A program made the translations under genes and the position numbers. Of a DNA stretch of 11,317 bases, positions 5,073-11,317 are shown piece by piece. The first letter of the stretch is position 1. The number at the start of each line of letters is the position of its first letter. Under the pieces are notes generated by a model. The model did not search any database, was not told the DNA's origin, and saw nothing but the letters and a program-made list of their open reading frames with translations. Origin of the DNA: Pseudomonadota bacterium (lineage in GTDB: Bacteria > Pseudomonadota > Gammaproteobacteria > Steroidobacterales > Steroidobacteraceae); assembly GCA_021850555.1 (NCBI GenBank), contig JAJZLX010000740.1, positions 1-11,317 of the forward strand. Reading direction: 5' to 3'.

Positions 5073-5732
5073 ATGGGCAGATGTGTGATCGAGCTCGAGC
5101 TGATCGAACCCCCGGAACAGGTGCGCCTGCCCCCCGGCGTGCGGTTGCTGCGAGGTTTTTCCCTGCCCTGGGAGGCGGCCCTGCTCGCCGACATCAACCG
5201 TGTGGTCGCCGCGGCACCCTTTCGCCACATGATCACCCCGGGCGGTCAGCGCATGTCGGCTGCGATGACCAATTGCGGCTCGGTGGGCTGGATTTCGGAT
5301 CGCTCGGGCTATCGCTACGCAAGTCTTGATCCGCACACCGGCCAGCCGTGGCCTGCGCTGCCAGGCTCCTTCTCGACGCTGGCGCGCCGGGCCGCCGAGG
5401 CCGCCGGGTTCGTCGGATTCGCGCCCGATGCGTGCTTGATCAATCGCTACGCGCCTGGAACCCGCATGTCGCTGCACCAGGATCGTGACGAACAGGATCT
5501 GAACGCACCGATCGTCTCGGCTTCCCTGGGACTGCCGGCCGTATTCCTGCTCGGCGGCCTCGAGCGCAGTGCGCGCCCGGTGCGCCTCCCTCTGGCCCAC
5601 GGCGACGTGATCGTCTGGGGAGGACCGGCCCGCATGATCTTTCATGGCGTGGCGCCGATCGTCGCAGGGCTTCACTCCGGACTCGGCCGCCAGCGCATCA
5701 ATCTGACGCTGCGGCGCGCCTGCCCCACCTGA
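5073..5732 (+). CDS. alkB: DNA/RNA oxidative demethylase AlkB
   Basis: AlkB is an Fe(II)/2-oxoglutarate dioxygenase that removes methyl groups from 1-methyladenine and 3-methylcytosine by hydroxylation, repairing alkylation damage. The 219-residue protein (E. coli AlkB has 216) aligns by eye along its length with the E. coli enzyme: PFRHMITPGGQRMSAAMTNCG, DACLINRYAPGTRMSLHQDRD, PIVSASLGLPAVF and HGDVIVWGG. The iron ligands are H135, D137 and H191, and the 2-oxoglutarate-binding arginines are R208 and R214. The start is uncertain. The ATG at 5073 has no clear ribosome-binding site, and a GTG at 5085 (VIELELIE) gives an N-terminus closer in length to E. coli. No adjacent adaptive-response gene is present. 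Confidence 0.96.
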   Translation: MGRCVIELELIEPPEQVRLPPGVRLLRGFSLPWEAALLADINRVVAAAPFRHMITPGGQRMSAAMTNCGSVGWISDRSGYRYASLDPHTGQPWPALPGSFSTLARRAAEAAGFVGFAPDACLINRYAPGTRMSLHQDRDEQDLNAPIVSASLGLPAVFLLGGLERSARPVRLPLAHGDVIVWGGPARMIFHGVAPIVAGLHSGLGRQRINLTLRRACPT

Positions 5733-5733
5733 A

Positions 5734-5769
5734 TCCAGGGGGGGTGCGGCCGGCCAACCAGGCCCTGGA
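5734..5769 (+). terminator. Possible transcription terminator after alkB
   Basis: TCCAGGG (5734-5740) pairs with CCCTGGA (5763-5769), starting one base past the alkB stop, with a GC-rich interior that can fold further. No T-run follows, so intrinsic termination is uncertain. Confidence 0.35.
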
Positions 5770-5802
5770 CCGCCCATACGCACAAATCGCGCGCCTGCCC
5801 GG

Positions 5803-5832
5803 TTGCCTCCGTCAGGGCCCTTGACCGATACT
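5803..5832 (+). promoter_or_regulatory. Possible promoter of the HiPIP gene
   Basis: TTGCCT (5803-5808) and GATACT (5827-5832) are separated by 18 nt, and each matches its sigma-70 hexamer at 4 of 6 bases. The start of transcription would fall near 5839, leaving a short leader that contains the GGAGG ribosome-binding site. The match is modest. Confidence 0.3.
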
Positions 5833-5861
5833 GCCGCCACACGTCGATGTGGAGGTGTGCC

Positions 5862-6218
5862 GTGTCCCAGTCCAAAAATACTACTGATCCGTCTCGCCGC
5901 GCCTTCCTCGCGACCGCGGCGGTTGCAGCGTCCGTAGCCGCCATCGGGCTGCGCCCGCGCGGTGCACGCGCAGCTGACACGAAACTACCGCACCTGTCCG
6001 AGGCCGACCCGCTGGCGAAGTCCCTCGGCTACCAGATGAATGCGCACAACGTCGACCGCAAGAAATTCCCCACGTATCAGCCGGGTGAACGCTGCGGAAA
6101 ATGCCGCTTTTTCATGGGAACGCCCGGGCAGAAATCCGGCTATGCCGGCTGCCAAATTTTTGCCGGCTACTCGGTCGACGCTCAAGGCTGGTGCGCTTCG
6201 TTCAACGCTCGCAGCTGA
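5862..6218 (+). CDS. High-potential iron-sulfur protein (HiPIP), Tat-exported
   Basis: HiPIPs are small periplasmic one-electron carriers with a [4Fe-4S] cluster, often linking cytochrome complexes to reaction centres or terminal oxidases. The 118-residue precursor has a twin-arginine signal (SRRAFLATAA at residues 11-20, hydrophobic stretch, ARA-AD near 36-38). This suits Tat export of a folded, cluster-loaded protein. Four cysteines, C78, C81 (ERCGKCRFF), C97 (AGCQIF) and C111 (GWCASF), are the cluster ligands in HiPIP spacing. I chose the GTG at 5862 because GGAGG lies 6 nt upstream; an in-frame ATG at 5847 lacks such a site. The gene converges with the downstream permease gene across a hairpin. 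Confidence 0.94.
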   Translation: MSQSKNTTDPSRRAFLATAAVAASVAAIGLRPRGARAADTKLPHLSEADPLAKSLGYQMNAHNVDRKKFPTYQPGERCGKCRFFMGTPGQKSGYAGCQIFAGYSVDAQGWCASFNARS

Positions 6219-6235
6219 GCGGCGACCTCGCCGTT

Positions 6236-6270
6236 CGCTGAAACGACCATGCGCCGGGGGCGCTTCAGCG
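6236..6270. terminator. Hairpin between converging genes, probable bidirectional terminator
   Basis: CGCTGAA (6236-6242) pairs with TTCAGCG (6264-6270), and inside it GCGCC (6251-6255) pairs with GGCGC (6259-6263) around a GGG loop. An 8-nt bulge separates the two stems. It lies between the HiPIP stop and the stop of the permease gene on the other strand. No T-tract is evident on either side. Confidence 0.5.
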
Positions 6271-6297
6271 CACCCGGCGGGCTCACCCACCATCACA

Positions 6298-7320
6298 TCA
6301 AGCGGTCTCGTAGCGCCTGAGTCTGTAGAGCGCGAACGAGACCAGCCAGCCGAACAGAAACATTGCTGCGATACCGAACCCGAGCGCATCGGAATGGCCG
6401 GTGAGCGTGCGGGTGAGCCGACCGAGCGCGCCGTTTGGATGCAGATACCGGCCGATGAGCCCGAGCGTCTCGATACCCCCCACGATCACCGCCACCACAA
6501 CCGACAACGTCGTGATCGACAGATTGTAATAGAGCTTGCGAATGGGCGTGATGAACGCCCAGCCGTACGCGCCCACCATCAGGATGCTGTCGGCCGTATC
6601 GATCAACGCCATGCCGGCCGAAAAGAGCGCCGGAAACACCATGATGTCCCATGGGGACAGACCTTTCGCGGCGCCGGCGGCCGATAATGCGAGCACGCCC
6701 ACCTCGGTGGCCGTATCGAAGCCGAGCCCGAAGAGCAGGCCGATCCCGTACATCTGACGGCTCCGGTCGACCAGCCGGAAGGCTCTGCGCCAAAGGCGCG
6801 CCATAACACCACCGCCGACGGGCGTGTCCGAGGCGTCAGCAACCTGTGCGCCTGAACGTACCTCGTGGAGGTGTCGCCAGGTGTCAGCGAGCACTGCCAC
6901 ATTTACCGCTGCGATGGCGAAGAGAAACAGCGCAGACACGGACGTGCCGATCACCCCGCCGATGACCTTCAGATGGCCCAAGTGATAGCGCATCATCCCG
7001 GTCCCCAGCACGACCAGCACGGTCAGCGCCCCCACGACCGTCGAGTGTCCAAGGGAGAAGTACAGCCCGGCCGTGACCGGCCGCTGGCCCTCCTGCATCA
7101 GCTTGCGCGTCACGTTGTCGATGGCCGTGATGTGATCGGCGTCGACCGCGTGCCGCAGGCCAAAGCCATAGGCCAGCACCGCGGTGCCCAGCAACAGCAC
7201 ATGCTGGCGAAATGCGCCGAGTGCCCAGAGCCACACGAGTAGGTTGCAGCCGAGCAGCAGCCCGGCGAGCAGCACGACTGGGCTGTGCAGTGCGGTGAAG
7301 TTGCGGGTCGAGATCCGCAT
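6298..7320 (-). CDS. NiCoT-family nickel/cobalt permease (HoxN/NixA-like)
   Basis: NiCoT proteins are single-component, high-affinity importers of Ni2+ and/or Co2+ in the inner membrane, supplying enzymes such as hydrogenase and urease, or B12 synthesis. The 340-residue protein has about eight membrane segments and all family signatures: RHAVDADHI (56-64, the metal-binding HX4DH motif), LGHSTVV (90-96), LGFDTATE (199-206) and FSAGMALIDTADS (about 233-245). A hydrophilic loop (about 150-190) separates the two halves. I chose the ATG at 7320 because the sequence before it is not membrane-like; there is no strong ribosome-binding site. It lies 78 bp downstream of the SGNH hydrolase gene on the same strand and may belong to the zinc cluster transcript. 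Ni versus Co preference cannot be read from sequence. Confidence 0.93.
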   Translation of the reverse strand: MRISTRNFTALHSPVVLLAGLLLGCNLLVWLWALGAFRQHVLLLGTAVLAYGFGLRHAVDADHITAIDNVTRKLMQEGQRPVTAGLYFSLGHSTVVGALTVLVVLGTGMMRYHLGHLKVIGGVIGTSVSALFLFAIAAVNVAVLADTWRHLHEVRSGAQVADASDTPVGGGVMARLWRRAFRLVDRSRQMYGIGLLFGLGFDTATEVGVLALSAAGAAKGLSPWDIMVFPALFSAGMALIDTADSILMVGAYGWAFITPIRKLYYNLSITTLSVVVAVIVGGIETLGLIGRYLHPNGALGRLTRTLTGHSDALGFGIAAMFLFGWLVSFALYRLRRYETA

Positions 7321-7398
7321 CGGCTGAATCTTTGAGCGGCGGGTCCTGCGCGTCCATACGCAGTTGCCGTCTCGACCCGCCACCGGGCGGGGAGCGCG

Positions 7399-8292
7399 CT
7401 AGCGGTGCATGCCTCGAGCCGGACGATGCCGCCACGGCTTGTCGATTGCCGCCCGCGCCAGAGCGCTCATCACCTTGAAGCCGTTGCGATTGGGGTGTAC
7501 GCCGTCATTGGAGAGAGTGCGGCGAAAACCGCCGCTGGACGAGACCAGATGGGCGTAGTAGTTCACGAACCGCAGGCGATGCGCGCGGGCATAGCGGCCC
7601 AACCAGGCATTCAGGCGGCGGATCTCGGCGGCCGGGCGGTACTGCGGCGCCCACCAGTAGCGCTTGGAGGGCGGTATCGAGCCGAGGAGGACGTGGATGT
7701 GATTGGCGCGCGCCAGCGTCACCATCGCCTTGATATCGTCTTTGTACCACTGCGCGGTGCTCGGACCGGTGTTGCCGGCGATGTCATTCGTGCCGGCGAG
7801 GATCTGCACGATCTTCGGATGCAGCGCAATTACGTCGGGCCAGAAGCGCACCAGCATCTGTTGCGTAGTCTGGCCGCTGATACCGCGATCCACCACGCCA
7901 TCGGTGAAGAACGACGGCTGCGCATCCTGCCAGAAATCGGTGATCGAGTCGCCCATGAACACCACTCGCGCCCCGTGCTTCAGCGCGGCGTTTGCGGTTC
8001 GATAGCGACACAGATCCGCCCAGTCCCGGGCGCGCTGCAGGTTCGTCGCCCTCGCCGCCCGCCCCTTCTGCCGCGCCGTTTGCGCCGGCAGCACGAAATG
8101 CGCCCCGGGCGCGAGGATCATGTGCATGAACGCCGGTCCCGGCAAGCCGCTCGGCTCCCCGGCACAGGGGTGTGCGCTCATCGCCGTGGCCGGCCCGGTT
8201 GGGGTAGCCCACGAGGTCAGCGGAAGCACCAGGGAAAAGACCGCGCCGGCGAGCAGCGCCACGCGTTGCAGCTTATCGAGTGTGTCAGTCAT
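7399..8292 (-). CDS. SGNH/GDSL-family hydrolase, probably exported
   Basis: Members of this superfamily hydrolyse esters (lipids, acetylated sugars and others) with a Ser-His-Asp site. The 297-residue protein begins with a hydrophobic signal-like segment (about residues 10-29, ending SWATP), suggesting export. A 60-residue spacer follows, then the domain: block I GDSITD (S116), block II DRGISG (G137), block III GTNDI (N169) and block V DGVHPN (D263, H266). All expected catalytic and oxyanion residues are present. The gene is 27 bp downstream of zur on the same strand, close enough to share its transcript, although a link to zinc is not obvious. The substrate is unknown; it resembles the platelet-activating factor acetylhydrolase-like branch. 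Confidence 0.92.
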   Translation of the reverse strand: MTDTLDKLQRVALLAGAVFSLVLPLTSWATPTGPATAMSAHPCAGEPSGLPGPAFMHMILAPGAHFVLPAQTARQKGRAARATNLQRARDWADLCRYRTANAALKHGARVVFMGDSITDFWQDAQPSFFTDGVVDRGISGQTTQQMLVRFWPDVIALHPKIVQILAGTNDIAGNTGPSTAQWYKDDIKAMVTLARANHIHVLLGSIPPSKRYWWAPQYRPAAEIRRLNAWLGRYARAHRLRFVNYYAHLVSSSGGFRRTLSNDGVHPNRNGFKVMSALARAAIDKPWRHRPARGMHR

Positions 8293-8319
8293 GTCCGTCG
8301 GTGCTCCGTCATAAGTTCA

Positions 8320-8838
8320 TCAGGCGGGGCGGCGCCCCGGCTCCGCTGCCCGACCTCGCGCGCGGCACGAGCCGCACACACCGGTAAGCTCGACGAGGTG
8401 TCGATCGAGCACAAAGCCGAGCTGCTCGCCGAGGCGATGGGCAGCGGCCGCGACCCCCTTATCCTCGGTCTCGACCACCTGGCCGCACTCGCGACAGATC
8501 AGCAGCTGTCCCGGATGCGGTGCCTCGGGATGTTCACACAGAATGAACGAGCGTGTGGACTCCAGACGGTGCACCGCTCCCGCGGCCATCCAAAACTCGA
8601 GCGCGCGGTACACCCCCGCCGGCGTCGAGCGTCCGTCCTCCACGCGCAGTCGCTCGAGCAGCTCGTATGCCGTCAGAGCGCCGCCCTCCGCAAGCAACGC
8701 GCGTAGCACCGCACGCCGCTGGCGGGTCACACGTCGCCCGCGGGCGCGGCACACGGTCTCGAGCCGCTCGAGCGTGCGCAGCTGCGCCTCGGCTTCGGGG
8801 CGTTGGGTTGCCTTGTACATCGGCGCGGTACCGTTCAT
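8320..8838 (-). CDS. zur: Zinc uptake regulator Zur (Fur family)
   Basis: Zur is a dimeric repressor that binds operators of zinc-uptake genes when loaded with Zn2+. The 172-residue protein has a winged helix (RRVTRQRRAVLRALL, then AYELLERL and PAGVYRALEF, about residues 34-82). The Zur-type segment VHRLESTRSFILC follows (89-101), then the structural zinc pairs C115/C118 (CRECG) and C155/C158 (CGSC). VHRLES and the CxxC spacing favour Zur over Fur. The ATG at 8838 overlaps the permease stop as ATGA, implying translational coupling; a second ATG at 8820 is possible. Encoded downstream of the importer, it is probably autoregulated together with its target. No Zur box is visible in the window, as the operon start lies outside. 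Confidence 0.92.
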   Translation of the reverse strand: MNGTAPMYKATQRPEAEAQLRTLERLETVCRARGRRVTRQRRAVLRALLAEGGALTAYELLERLRVEDGRSTPAGVYRALEFWMAAGAVHRLESTRSFILCEHPEAPHPGQLLICRECGQVVETEDKGVAAAAHRLGEQLGFVLDRHLVELTGVCGSCRARGRAAEPGRRPA

Positions 8839-9635
8839 GCCACCTGCGCCAGCGCGACAGTGCCGCCACGCAGCCGTCCTGCGGCATAACACAATGCACT
8901 CAACGCACCCACGAAGAATCCCACCGGCCAGTTGGTCACGTACGCCAGTGCGATGGCGCTCCAGACGGTGGCCAGACAGATCCCGACCGCGACAGCGAGC
9001 GAGCGCCACGGCCGATCCGTGAACGCGCGCGCCGCACTGGCCGGCCCGACCATCAGGCTGAACACCAGCAGTGCGCCCACCACCGGCACGGCGATCGCGG
9101 TCGAGAGCGCCAAAATGCCCAGAAACACGAACTCGAGGGCGGCAGCGCGCGCCCCGGCCGCCGAGGCCAACTCGCTCGAGAGCGAATCCAGCAAAAGCGG
9201 CCGGGCAACCCATGCCACCAGCGCCACGGTGAGTCCACTGAAACCGGCCACGACCGCCATCTGCCTCGTGTCGATGCCGAGCAGATCGCCGAACAGCAGG
9301 CCATAGACGCTCTGTGCGTATCGGCCCGAGAGGCCAAGCAGCAGCACCCCGAGCGCCAGTGCACTGGCGAGCCACAGTGCGCTGGCGACCTCGCGCCGTC
9401 CGGCGCGCTGCAGCTGGCCGATTGCCAGCACTCCCAGCACGGCAAACCCCGCGAGGCCCCAGAACTCGTTCACCCCCATCAGGCTGGCTGCCGCCGCGCC
9501 CGGAAACGCGCCAAGAGGCAACGCGTGCGCCGCGAATGCCGCCCGGCGTGCCACCACGAAAAACCCGACGCACCCGGCTGCCACAGCCACCAGCGTGGCA
9601 ACGATCCAGGCATGCAGCATGAACGCGGAGAACAC
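8835..9635 (-). CDS. Metal (zinc-type) ABC transporter permease, second of two
   Basis: This is a membrane subunit of the ABC-3 (ZnuB/MntB/TroCD) family, forming the metal channel with the neighbouring permease and ATPase. The 266-residue protein has about seven to eight membrane helices. Family features include the early segment FVVARRAAFAAHALPLGAFPG, then VYGLLFGDLLGID, DSLSSELASAAGA, and ALLVFSLMVGPASAARAFTDR near the end. I chose the GTG at 9635 because AGGAG lies 7 nt upstream; it begins one base after the stop of the first permease. The downstream stop overlaps the zur start. ZnuB is usually a homodimer, so two different permease genes suggest a heterodimeric channel, as in TroCD-type systems. 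Metal specificity is inferred from the linked zur. Confidence 0.9.
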   Translation of the reverse strand: MFSAFMLHAWIVATLVAVAAGCVGFFVVARRAAFAAHALPLGAFPGAAAASLMGVNEFWGLAGFAVLGVLAIGQLQRAGRREVASALWLASALALGVLLLGLSGRYAQSVYGLLFGDLLGIDTRQMAVVAGFSGLTVALVAWVARPLLLDSLSSELASAAGARAAALEFVFLGILALSTAIAVPVVGALLVFSLMVGPASAARAFTDRPWRSLAVAVGICLATVWSAIALAYVTNWPVGFFVGALSALCYAAGRLRGGTVALAQVA

Positions 9636-9636
9636 C

Positions 9637-10539
9637 TCAATGCTCCTGGCAGCCCGAAAGCGGTGCCGTGGCAGAAGAGCCGCTGCGACGGCGTGCCACT
9701 GCGCTCGCCAACAGATAGGCGCAAACAATCAGCATGACGATGAAGAAGCTCACCGGCCAGCCACGCCCGGGCGTCCAATAGTAGCTCTGGTACGCCAGTG
9801 CAATGCCGCCCCAGGTGGCAGCAAGGCCAATGAGCACCGCCAGCGCGAGTGCGCTCGCGGGCCGACGCGCAACCTGCAGCGCCGCGGCGGCCGGTCCGAT
9901 CAGCAACGCGGTCGAAAGGATGGCCCCGACCGTCATCGCCGCGAGCGACACCGCCAGGGCAAGCGCCATCGCGTGAATCCGCGCAATGGTCCTGACGCGC
10001 GCGCCCTGCGCGCGCGCCAGATCGATCGACAGCGTACTGACGAGCAGCGGCCGGAATATCAACGCACTCGCCCCCAGCGCGGCCGCGGCAACGATGAGCG
10101 CCACGGGCACGATCGAGGGCGGGATGGTGAACATCGAGCCAAACAGCACGGTGATCGCCGCGCCGCTGACGTTGCGCACCGTCATATCGAGGTAGAGCAG
10201 CAGCGCCGCCAGTCCCAGGCCCGCACCCAACACGACCCCGGTCAGCAGGTCTCGCTCGCGGGCCTCGCGTACCTGGGCCCACTCCATCACTCCGGCCGCT
10301 GCGGCGGCCATGCCCAGAAAGCCAAACAGAGGATTGATCCCGAGCAGGTAGGACGCCGAACCACCCGCGCCACTGACATCGGCAAGTGCGTGGCCGGCAA
10401 ACGCCTGACGGCGCATCACGGTCGACAATCCGACCACTGCGCACACCAGCGCCGCCCCCCCGCCGACCGCAAGTGCGACCCGGACCGGCTGGTTGCACCA
10501 GAACCCGCCCATGTGCCCCCATGTGCAAATCGAGTCCAT
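9637..10539 (-). CDS. Metal (zinc-type) ABC transporter permease, first of two
   Basis: This is a membrane subunit of the ABC-3 family. The 300-residue protein shows the expected order: an N-terminal helix, VMRRQAFAGHALADVSGAGG (cytoplasmic loop), LLYLDMTVRNVSGAAITVLF, STLSIDLARAQGARV, then AMTVGAILSTALLIGPAAAA and several closing helices. The ATG at 10539 follows the ATPase stop by 6 bp, and TAGGA, which includes that stop codon, can serve as its ribosome-binding site. An internal ATG (MGGFWCNQ) nine codons in is an alternative. It differs clearly in sequence from the second permease, so the two are old paralogues rather than a recent duplication. The tight spacing implies one transcript with the ATPase, the second permease and zur. 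Confidence 0.9.
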   Translation of the reverse strand: MDSICTWGHMGGFWCNQPVRVALAVGGGAALVCAVVGLSTVMRRQAFAGHALADVSGAGGSASYLLGINPLFGFLGMAAAAAGVMEWAQVREARERDLLTGVVLGAGLGLAALLLYLDMTVRNVSGAAITVLFGSMFTIPPSIVPVALIVAAAALGASALIFRPLLVSTLSIDLARAQGARVRTIARIHAMALALAVSLAAMTVGAILSTALLIGPAAAALQVARRPASALALAVLIGLAATWGGIALAYQSYYWTPGRGWPVSFFIVMLIVCAYLLASAVARRRSGSSATAPLSGCQEH

Positions 10540-10545
10540 GGCGTC

Positions 10546-11317
10546 CTACGGCACCGTGATGGTATGAACCGGGTCGCGCTCGAGTGCGTCCCGGCTCTCA
10601 GTGCGCGCCCCGGCGGCGATCACCACCACCCGGCCGTGTACCCGCAGCACATCAACGTGGTAGCCATAGAGGCGGCTGAGCACCTCGGTGCGCACTACCT
10701 CATCGGCCTTGCCGGAGACGGCGCAGCCGTTGGCCAGATAGACGATACGGTCCACCACCGGCAGCAGCGGATTCATGTCGTGGGCCGAGAGCAGCACCGC
10801 GGCGCCGAATTCGTGCGAAAGCCGGCGCAACAGCGCAACGATCTCGGCGGTACTGCCGACGTCGAGGTTCGCAAGCGGCTCATCCAACAACAGCAGCTTC
10901 GGCCGGCGAACCAAGGCGTGGGCAAGCAGAACCCGTTGCTGCTGCCCACCCGAGAGCGTCCCGACGCGCTGCTCGGCGAATTCCTCGGCCCCGACCGCCC
11001 GCAGCATCTCCTGCACGCGCACCGCACGCGCCTTCGAGGGCAATCGCGTTCCGAAGCGTGCCCCGTCGAGCCCGAGGGCAATGACGTCCCGGGCGCGCAG
11101 CGGCAACCCCGGGTCGAGGGTGATCTTCTGCGGCACGTAGCCGATGGCTCCGGCGGGCAGATCGATCCGCCCGGCTTGCACCGGGATGAAACCGAGAATC
11201 GCCCGTAGCAACGTCGTCTTGCCCGAGCCGTTCGTGCCGATGAGCGCGCAGAACTGCTCGGCCTCGAGCCTGAAGCTGACCTCGCGCAGCACGGGCCGCT
11301 CACCGAGCGTGACAGCC
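10546..11317 (-). CDS. Metal (zinc-type) ABC transporter ATPase, N-terminus outside window
   Basis: This ATP-binding subunit powers metal import and resembles ZnuC/AdcC/MntA. The frame is open through the window edge (AVTLGERPVLREVSF), so the true start lies beyond 11317; an in-frame GTG at 11292 falls after the first beta strand and is not the start. Walker A GTNGSGKT is at about 11238-11215. A Q-loop (YVPQK), signature LSGGQQQR, Walker B LLLLDEP and H-loop SAHD follow in order. The end, RLYGYHVDVLRVHGRVVVIAAG, is the usual C-terminal extension of zinc-type ATPases. It heads the visible part of an operon with two permeases and zur; a binding-protein gene is expected upstream. Confidence 0.92.
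   Translation of the reverse strand, partial: AVTLGERPVLREVSFRLEAEQFCALIGTNGSGKTTLLRAILGFIPVQAGRIDLPAGAIGYVPQKITLDPGLPLRARDVIALGLDGARFGTRLPSKARAVRVQEMLRAVGAEEFAEQRVGTLSGGQQQRVLLAHALVRRPKLLLLDEPLANLDVGSTAEIVALLRRLSHEFGAAVLLSAHDMNPLLPVVDRIVYLANGCAVSGKADEVVRTEVLSRLYGYHVDVLRVHGRVVVIAAGARTESRDALERDPVHTITVP

Noticed and set aside
8839..9573. Upstream extension of the zur frame, which stays open to 9573.
   Set aside because: It runs out of frame through the second permease and encodes no recognisable domain; the zur start at 8838 or 8820 gives normal length.
9595..11208. Long plus-strand open frame (537 codons) opposite the transporter genes.
   Set aside because: GC-rich coding DNA leaves few stops on the opposite strand. 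The product is rich in Arg, His, Gln and Pro without domains, while the minus strand encodes clear ABC transporter proteins.

Overview
The window is GC-rich DNA that reads like a Gammaproteobacterium or a close relative, possibly a respiratory or chemolithotrophic lineage. This is inferred from three things: System I cytochrome c maturation genes (ccmAB), a periplasmic high-potential iron-sulfur protein, and AlkB and Zur proteins that align by eye with their E. coli counterparts. The exact taxon cannot be fixed from sequence alone.

Layout. (1) 1-1188, minus strand: the start of a ccm operon, ccmA followed by a ccmB cut by the window edge. (2) 1367-1703, plus strand: a tRNA-Leu(UAA) gene whose anticodon is split by a 250-nt group I intron. 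Most core helices of the intron (P1, P3-P7, P9) can be traced. (3) 1704 to about 4800: an integrated element next to the 3' end of that tRNA. It holds a P4-type tyrosine integrase with a non-standard residue at a catalytic position and near-identical repeats on both sides of the gene. A higBA toxin-antitoxin pair follows, with its toxin gene broken by a 5-bp tandem duplication. After that come an istB fragment and a second, chimeric integrase remnant. (4) 4918-4944: an AT-rich patch with an 8-bp inverted repeat. (5) 5073-6218, plus strand: alkB and a Tat-exported HiPIP. (6) 6298-11317, minus strand: a zinc-type ABC importer (ATPase, two different permeases) with overlapping or nearly overlapping genes, then zur, an SGNH hydrolase and a NiCoT nickel/cobalt permease.

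How they work together. The metal cluster looks like a self-regulated zinc-uptake operon: Zur is encoded downstream of, and overlapping, the transporter it would repress. The periplasmic binding protein and the Zur box are expected upstream, beyond the right edge. CcmAB belongs to the heme-handling ABC complex for c-type cytochromes, and HiPIP is a periplasmic electron carrier.

The most noteworthy signals are the intron-bearing tRNA-Leu used as a likely integration target, the broken toxin beside an intact antitoxin, and the altered integrase active site.
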